From Zizania palustris (lineage: Eukaryota > Streptophyta > Magnoliopsida > Poales > Poaceae): a DNA stretch of 64,000 nt. The position numbers were made by a program, and so were the translations under genes. The stretch's first letter is position 1, and every line of letters begins with the position of its first letter. Below are positions 56,784 through 64,000 of this stretch, piece by piece. A model generated the notes under the pieces. That model ran no database searches, was not told where the DNA came from, and worked only from the letters and a program-made list of their open reading frames with translations. The stretch spans positions 6,696,001 to 6,760,000 of the forward strand of contig JAAALK010000283.1 in the NCBI GenBank assembly GCA_019279435.1, read 5' to 3'.

Positions 56784-57605
56784 GATGGGCCTGGCCGGCG
56801 TAGAGAACCCCCCCAACACAAACAAAACCAAAGCCAAGCTTTGATCGTACCTTTACTTTCCTGTACCTCTTCGTGGGTTTGCCTGGAAGCCCTCCGTCCG
56901 CCACTATGGAACATTGGTAAGCCTTGGTACTTTGCCCGTGAAGTCCCCGTTAATCTACGTAACAGATTGCTATCGCCTTGTTACTTCGCCTATGAAGTAT
57001 CCGCTAATCTGTGTAACAGATTGCTACCTTCGCCACCCATGCAACACCTCGCAAATTTGGTCCTAAGGCCGAATTGGTACTTCGCATCATCCTTGTTGCA
57101 GGTTCGCACGTTCGGAGCTCCTTCGTCGGAGGTGTTCGGAGCTGAGAGATTGGTTTCGGAGGTCCCCGGGACGCCCTTCGACAAGTCCGCAGGCTTCGAC
57201 AACAGGCTCCGCACCATACTTCGTCGTGACAGACTTCGGCATGACTACACTCCGCACAAAGACGAAGTTGCACCCGCGTGAGGCCTTCACGTCACTACTC
57301 TGTAATTCGCTGCATCGGAGGTCAAACGCCGAACCCTGCTGTTCGGAGGTGATCATCGTGCTCGGATCCGTTCCGAGTCTACCTTCGGCTGGATCAGTCC
57401 GAACGCCGAAGTACCCTTCGGCGGAGCACTTCGCACCGAGTGCCGAAGTACTCTTCGACGGAGCACTTCGCACCAGACGCCAAAGGGTAGTCGGAACGCG
57501 GCGTCGGTGCTACGTCACGCTTAGGCCCGTCCCTAAGTATCCGTGCACTTTTGGATCGCCGGACTGACCCAAGTGCGGGGCACGTTTCTGTGTCAACATA
57601 CTTTT

Positions 57606-57623
57606 TGGCGACTCCACTGGGGA
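57606..57623 (+). other. Primer binding site of element C
   Basis: TGGCGACTCCACTGGGGA, one base different from B. Probably primed by an arginine tRNA as in related elements; untested. Confidence 0.75.
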
Positions 57624-57640
57624 AGAGCTACGGCAACACC

Positions 57641-60600
57641 ATGAGTACGTCTACATCAGCTGCCGGTACATCTACTTCGACTACTACGACTACATCGCCG
57701 ATGGACACAATAGGAGGCACAGATATCGACAACCGCAACGTGATGTCACCTACTCTTGAAGATATACTCGCAGGAGACCGAGCAGAGATCGAGGCAAGGC
57801 TAAAGGCACTCCAGGACATGATGCTTGGAGGCTACATCAAGACACGCACATGCTTCGTCAAGTGCGACATTGTCACCCCTGACCCCGCTCAGGTCCAGGT
57901 AACACCGGTATTGCCTCGCTTATCTTATTTAGAAATTGAGCAAAAAATAGCCGCATCAGTAGATCAGGCCGTTAGCGCCTCGCTAGCCAACCGCTTAGAT
58001 TCGGCAGTTAGCTCCCAAGTGGAGGCGACTCTTAGAAGGTTCGGTTTAACTGAGGCCGCAACCCCGGTTCCTATAGCTAGTACACCTCTGACGAACATGT
58101 CTCCGGCCTCGCCACTTATGGCCGAGACCAATCATTATACTTATGGACAAACTAACACTGCATATCACACAACACCTGCGCCAATACCCGCGCTACCTGC
58201 GCCACACATGCAGGCGCCCAGACACGAGCACACTATACAAATAGCACGTAGGGAAGAAGCAAATGGCCGACACGCCGATATCCCACCGCGTGTCGCGCCC
58301 CCACATGAGAGGCGCATGCAAACAAACTACCAAGATGATTTAGATGAGCGGATCTGCGCACTATTTAGGGAGTGTGCCGGCTTCGTTCCCATGGGACGGG
58401 TTAGGGTTTATCGCAAACCATACCCCGATCATCTTGATGCAGTACCCTACCCCCGTGGCTATAGGATCCTTGAGTTCACTAAATTCGATGGCGAGGGTAG
58501 CGGGATAGACGCCCTAAAGGTTAGACTATTTTCTCTCTCGCTATCTAGCACATCTTTCACTTGGTTTTCGGCGCTCTCGCCGAATTCCGTCCACACGTGG
58601 GACAATTTAGAACGGAAATTCCATGATTATTTATACACGGGTGAAACAGAACTTAGGCCTTCGCATTTGACATCGGTTAAACAAAAATCTAGTGAGAGCG
58701 CCTCTGAGTATATCAAGCATTTCAGGGATACCAGAAACCGATGTTTTAGTCTTAATATCTCAGAAAGGGACTTGGCGGAATTAGCTTTTAATGGGTTGCG
58801 TTCTGAGCTTAAAGAGAGGTTAGATAACCAAAACTTTTTAGAAGTTAGCCAAGTTCTACAACAGGCTCTGGTCCAAGAAGGCCGAGCCAAAGACAAGAAA
58901 TTTGTTAAGACATTTAGCAAGCCTAGGGCCGAAATCCACATCATGGAATGCTCCGATGAAGAGGAGTCAGAAGAGGAGGATTCAGCCGACATGTATGCGG
59001 CCGAATGGGTTACGAGCGCTAAAAGCAAACCCGTCACTTGCTCCAAACTTCGACCGTCCCCCACAAAGAATAGACTTAATGAGGTCAAATACTCGTTCGA
59101 TGTGACTAAATGTGATAAAATATTTGATTTCCTCTTAAAAAGTCAGCTTCTCAGGTTACCTAAGGGTCAAGTTATCCCGTCTGCCGACGAGTTAAAGAAG
59201 CATCCGTACTGTAAGTGGCATGATTCACATTCTCATAACACTAATGATTGCAATGCTCTTCGACGGCAGATACAATCGGCCATAGAGGAAGGACGATTGA
59301 AGATAGACCATGATCCAAAAATGAAGGTAGATAAAGATCCTTTTCCAGTCAACGCCGTCGACCTCGGCGAGAAGAAGGTGTTGATTCGGCCAGAACATGT
59401 CGAGTCTACTAAAGGAAAAGATGTGATTGTTGGGGAACCACGTACTCGCACACTCGTGCCAAAGAACCCCAAGGTAGGAGTGTGGAAACAGAATGTCAAT
59501 ACCCCTTCGGCTAAGGCTCGCAAGAGGCCGAAGGTAACATATAATATGCTGCTGAACAAGCATCAGAGGAGGGCTAAAGAAGCAGGTCCGCACGCCAAGT
59601 CAAAATGGCCGAAGGGTCCAAGACCTTCGAAGGGTGGCTTCGGACCGAGGGTTGCGAACCCTCCACACGAAGGCTTCGGGCCGCAGTATCCTGGTGCTCC
59701 GCACTGTGGTTCTGGGCCACAATGGCCGAGCCCCCTGTGCAACGACTTCGAACCCCAGTGGTCAGGTTCCCCATGCGATAGCTTCGAGCCCCAATGGCCA
59801 AACCCCACACCATGGTGGGCTTCTCCGATGGGAGACTTCGGCCCGCACCAGCCGAACATACCTCCGGCCTGGTAGGACCCTTCGCTGGTGTGGTCCGAAA
59901 TGCCTTCAACTTGGCCGAACCTCCCTCTAGGCAATGGGTTCGGCTCGCAGTGGGCGAGGCCACTAGAGCCTCCGATGCCTCCGCCGTATGACTGGGCGGG
60001 AACCCCGTGGGCTCCGCGCATATCTGGATCAGGGTACCCTCCGCAGACTAACCCTATGCCTTACTTTCCTTTAGAGTATTATGGATGGCAGGGGCAAACA
60101 GACGCAGCAGAGGGGGGCATCGTCCACAGGCTGTCTGTGGTACCTCCGAATCAGACCCTACAGAGCGAAGCCGAGGGGAGTGAACACGCGGAGGCCGAAG
60201 TTAGGGAGTCCGAAGCCATAACTATCAGAGTTGGGTCTCAGGAAGTCCCGATCCCGAAGACTTTGTCGCCGAGGTCCGACGGAGGTAAGCCGCATGCCTC
60301 GGCCGGACTCCGCGCCGAAGCTTGGTTCGATCGGTCGAACAAGGCCGATCCGTTCAACGGGGTTCGTAGCGAAGCCCCCTTCGAACACAGGGCGCCCAAG
60401 GCCGAAGGGCACACTTCGACCAGAATTAACAAGGGTCAAACAGTAGCTCCAGGCACCAAGCCGAAGCCATCTTAGGCTCCCCCGGGCATGTCCAAATCAC
60501 AAAAGAGATGCCTACAAAGGCTGCGGGCACATGAGACGCGCGAGAAGGTAGCTAAGGCCGAGCGCGATGCTATCTTCGAAGAGATCCGCCCTCGGCCAGC

Positions 60601-61387
60601 CATAAAGCAGATATGGAGAGAGAAGCTGGTTGAGATAAACAACCCGGCTCCCAGTCCAAGCGACGACGAGGATGACTTGCTTGACGATGATTACTCGCCC
60701 GTCTCTGAGGGACCCGCACCTCAGGAGATGGACATCAACATCGTCACATTACCCGCCGAGTTCACGCCACCACGGGAAGAGGCTGAGATCGCTCAGTTGA
60801 ACCTCGGTCCACGCAACGCCATCTTCGAGAAGCCCGAGGACTCGGCCCACCATCTTAAACCTCTCTATGTCATGGGTCACATCGATGGGAAGCCGATTTC
60901 CCGGATGCTCATCGACGGCGGCGCCACTGTTAACCTAATGCCTTATTCATTATTGAAGAAACTTGCCAGGGACAAAGATGACCTGAAGAAGACTAACTTG
61001 ATGCTCAACGGCTTCAACGGCGAGAGCTCCGAAGCTAAGGGAGTGCTCTCTATGGAGCTGACGGTGGGCAACAAGATGTTGCCAATAGCGTTCTTCGTCG
61101 TCGACGTACAAGGTAACTATAGCGTGTTACTTGGACGCTACTGGATCCATGCGAACTGTTGCATCCCCTCTACCCTACACCAGTGCTTGGTACAGTGGGA
61201 CGGCGATGAGGTGGAGGTCATCCCCGCGGACACTTCATCCCAAGTTGCTTTGGCCGATGTGTCAGTTGACGCCGTCCATAACAAAGTAGAGTGTCTATCA
61301 GGTAGAGATCTTTCAGAATATGACTTTGTTAGTGTATCCGGAGGACGGTTTGTGCCAGTGTCTGTAAAGCTGGCTGGAGTAGCATGA
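57641..61387 (+). pseudogene. gag-protease of element C with two in-frame stops
   Basis: ATG 57641 gives MSTSTSAAGTSTS. The gag core is at 58470-58900 (LKVRLFSLSLS, TWDNLERKFHDYLY, DTRNRCFSLNISERDLAELAFNGL). A CHHC-type knuckle, CKWHDSHSHNTNDC, is at about residue 524. Degenerate GFGPQ and FEPQW repeats lie at 59640-59850. The protease has MLIDGGATVNLMP (60907-60945). TAG at 59873 and TAG at 60473 interrupt an otherwise continuous frame; B has arginine and tryptophan there. The frame ends at TGA 61385-61387, overlapping an ATG of the pol frame. Confidence 0.87.
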
Positions 61388-61407
61388 CTATTTTTGTATT
61401 AGTAGTC

Positions 61408-63635
61408 ATGTCTGGCAAGAATAATCTAGATTGGCTAAAGTCTCGCGTGGAGCAATATCGGTCTAATAAAGACGGTATTGATGAGGCCATCAAGGACTTT
61501 AGCGAGGTAGAAAAATTAGGGCAAGGTTTTGCGTCGGCCGATCCCTTGGAGGAAGTTGATATAGGTAATGGTAGCGTCCCAAGGCCGACTTTTGTAAACC
61601 AACATTTGCAGCCCAAGGAAAAGACTGAAGTAATAAAGTTACTTCAGTCGTATGTCGATTGTTTCACATGGGAGTATAGCGAAATGCCAGGGCTAAGCCG
61701 CGAGCTCGTGGAGCATCGGCTGCCCATCAAACCCGGGTTTAGGCCTTATAAACAGCCTCCCCACCGCTTTAATTCGGCCGTCTATGACCGAGTTAAGGAG
61801 GAAATGGAACGACTACTTAAGGCTGAATTTATTAGGCCATGCAGGTATGCAGAATGGGTTGCTAACATTGTGCCTGTAGAGAAGAAAGGGAGCGGCAAGA
61901 CACGAGTATGCATCGATTTTAGGGATCTGAACAGAGCCACTCCAAAAGACGAGTATCCAATGCCAATAGCCGGCATGCTGATCAACGACGCTTCAGGAAA
62001 TAAGGTACTAAGATTTCTTGATGGCAATGCCGGTTATAATAAAATCTTTATGGCCGAAGAGGACGTCTATAAGACTGCCTTTCGATGCCCTGGTTTTGTT
62101 GGTCTATTCGAATGGGTCGTCATTACTTTTGGGTTGAAAAATGCCGGCGCCACGTATCAGCGCGCTATGAACTTGATCTTTTACGACTTGTTAGGAGTCA
62201 TGTTATAGGTTTACATCGATGACATCGTGGTCAAATCGGACGCTGTGGGAAACCATTTAGCTGATTTGAAGGTTGCTCTCGATAGGATGCGACAGTACGG
62301 TTTGAAGATGAACCCACTCAAGTGTGCTTTTGGTGTGTCGGCAGGAAAGTTCTTAGGTTTCATGATTCATGAAAGAGGTATAGAAATTGATCCTAAGAGA
62401 CTTGAAAAGATTAGAAACATTGCAGTGCTGACATGCAAGAAGGATGTGCAAAAGTTGCTAGGCAAGCTGAACTATTTGCGCCGCTTTATATCCAACTTGT
62501 CAGGCAAGATTGATGCCTTTGTACCCAAACTCCGGCTAAAAAATGAAGCCGAGTTCACTTGGGGGCAAGCCAGCAAAATGCTTTTGAGAAGATCAAGGAG
62601 TGCTTGTCGTCGCCACCCGTGGTGAGGGCGCCCAAGGCCAGGATTCCGTTTTGGCTATACGTCGCCGCTGAAAATAGCGTGATTGGAGCCGTGCTAACCC
62701 AAGAGGTGGAGGGGAAGGAGTACATAATCACATTCTTGAGCCACCGCCTGCTGGACGCCAAAACCAGGTATGCATTTGTGGAGCGACTATGTTTATCACT
62801 TTATTACTTGTGCACCAAGTTACGCCATTATCTTCTCCCCACCACATGTGTTGTCGTTTGCCAAACCGATGTTATAAAACACATGTTACAGAAGCCGATT
62901 CTAAGTGGAAGAATCGAAAAGTGGGCTTACGCGTTAATTGAGTACGATTTGGCCTACGAGCCCCTAAAAGCGATGAAAGGCCAAGTCGTAGCGAACTTCA
63001 TAGTTGATCATCACATAGATGCTAGCTGGAGTGACGCTATTTCTCTAGTTGAAGTAGTGCCATGGGAGATTTATTTTGATGGCTCGGCTTGTAAAAATGG
63101 CCAAGGGATTGGAGTGGTTCTCGTATCGCCCAAGGATATGTGCTTTGAAACCTCGGCTCGACTAGAGTTTCCTTCCACTAATAACCAAGCCGAATACGAA
63201 GCTTTGTTGTTGGGTCTTGAACTACTAGAGTCAGTTGGCGCTAAGCATGTTCACGCATACGGTGATTCATTATTAGTAGTACAACAAGTGGCCAAAGATT
63301 CTCAATGTTTTAATGGCTTACTGAATAGCTACTTGGACAAATGCCTAGACATAGTTTCTACTTTTGATGATTTCAAAATATCTCACGTGTCGAGGGAAGC
63401 CAATTCGATCGCTAATGATTTGGCTCAGCAAGCATCTGGCTACCAAGTCAGGAGAGGGAAATTCTCTGTGTTGAAAAAGCCGATGCTTGGTTTCATTGCC
63501 GAAGCCAGTGATGCTGGACCGGCGCACCCTTCGGGTCGAAGCCCTCGGGTCGCCGAGGGCCATCACATGCCGGAGCCCCTGGATTGGAGTGCTCCGCCTA
63601 CCGAGGGGTCCGACATGTCGAAGCCTATAGTCTGA
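61408..63635 (+). pseudogene. pol of element C: reverse transcriptase, RNase H and archaeal-type RNase H
   Basis: The ATG conserved with B is at 61408; an additional in-frame ATG is at 61384. Reverse transcriptase: CIDFRDLNRATPKDEYPMP and YIDDIVVKSD, interrupted by TAG at 62206, where B has glutamate. One G is missing in the G run near 62560, shifting the frame. First RNase H: PFWLYVAAENSVIGAV and SHRLLDAKTRYAFVERL. The archaeal-type RNase H starts IYFDGSACKNGQGIG (63070) with NNQAEYEALLLGLELLE and YGDSLLVVQQ. The frame ends at TGA 63633 in the proline- and glycine-rich linker; downstream integrase is in another stretch. Confidence 0.87.
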
Positions 63636-63779
63636 AGTCTCTCGGACGGGGAAGGCTCTCCAGAGTCCGAACCCTCCGAAGGGCTTCGGCCCAGCACACT
63701 CCGAGCGGACACTTCGGCCGGGCTTCGGCAGAAGCCGAAATGGCTCGGGGGGCACCCTGAAGTCGGTGTTTTAGAAGTT

Positions 63780-64000
63780 CTTCCAGAAGGTGAACCAGCG
63801 AAGCCATCTGAAATCTGTAAGGGCGATTGGAGAGTCCCGATCGTCTAGTATTTGAAAGACCCTAGCCGAAAGGTTGATCGGAAGGTTCGGCGACAAGCGT
63901 TCAAATTCGTGTTGGTAGACGACACATTGTACCGCCGAACCATTGACAGTGTGCTATTGAAGTGTTTGGACCATGAGCAGTCCCACATAGCTACAGGAGA
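63780..64000 (+). pseudogene. Start of integrase region of element C, cut by window edge
   Basis: Text reading GDWRVPIV, YLKDPSRKVDRKVRRQAFKF and LVDDTLYRRTIDSVLLKCLD is the segment before the integrase zinc finger in Tat elements. One in-frame TAG lies near 63847. The last residues HEQSHIATG lead towards the zinc finger outside the window. Confidence 0.7.

Larger units (their letters stand above)
56392..57598 (+). repeat. 5' LTR of element C (1207 bp)
   Basis: Starts TGTTGATAGC and ends TGTGTCAACA. It has TATAAATA at 56776-56783, a two-copy unit of about 51 bp at 56923-57027 as in B, and a further region of repeats at about 56560-56735 built from GCCGAAGCTTCGG and GGCCCAAGGACCAAGCCTC. Confidence 0.88.
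56392..64000 (+). mobile_element. Tat-lineage Ty3/gypsy element C, 5' part, continues past the window
   Basis: Sister of B: 1207-bp LTR, primer site, gag-protease, pol with double RNase H, and the start of integrase at the window edge. It inserted into Copia H; the preceding five bases ATTCC (56387-56391) are the expected target duplication. Against B it has a 54-bp gag deletion but retains a 48-bp RNase H segment. Its own breaks include four in-frame stops and a one-base loss. Confidence 0.9.

Overview
The window is plant nuclear DNA, almost certainly from a grass. It is a dense nest of LTR retrotransposons around one small gene island, with one 100-N assembly gap (33427-33526). Evidence for a grass: Tat-lineage elements with a PF04195-type antisense gene, Sireviruses with multiplied polypurine tracts, a Del/Tekay chromovirus with 3.4 kb LTRs, and a DUF295 F-box gene. 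I cannot name the species. No bacterial-type operons, CRISPR arrays or rRNA genes were seen.

Left nest (1-33426). The oldest layer is a fragment of a Tat-lineage Ty3/gypsy element (D, 1-1667). A minus-strand Sirevirus (A, from 1668) lies in it. Its left LTR was later split by a chromovirus (T, 2750-15131; LTRs 2750-6134 and 11747-15131, both 3385 bp; target duplication CTATT). Its gag was split by a second Tat element (B, from 22276). B was in turn entered at 29830 by a second, pol-deleted Sirevirus (S2), which runs into the gap.

Middle (33527-44267). After the gap come a GC-rich foldback-like DNA element, an old Copia element (G, 34593-39072) carrying a hAT-like insertion with an 8-bp duplication, and then the only host-like gene: an F-box/DUF295 gene with a TATA box at 39354, a probable leader intron holding a SINE-like piece, and a main coding exon ending at 41231. 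A 641-bp Harbinger-type element (42472-43112) lies downstream.

Right nest (44268-64000). A minus-strand Copia element (H) was entered by a complete Grande-like Tat element (E, 44632-55859, target duplication CCTCC) and by a third Tat element (C, from 56392), a sister of B that continues past the window edge.

How the parts relate. The retroelement genes encode the usual gag, protease, reverse transcriptase, RNase H and integrase. Almost all are broken by stops or frameshifts, so these copies are unlikely to move by themselves. Two parts stand out: an intact extra reading frame (6273-7052) between primer site and gag in T, and in E a five-exon gene on the strand opposite gag-pol, with its own TATA box and polyadenylation signal. 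Two of the four introns of that gene recur at the same places in D.
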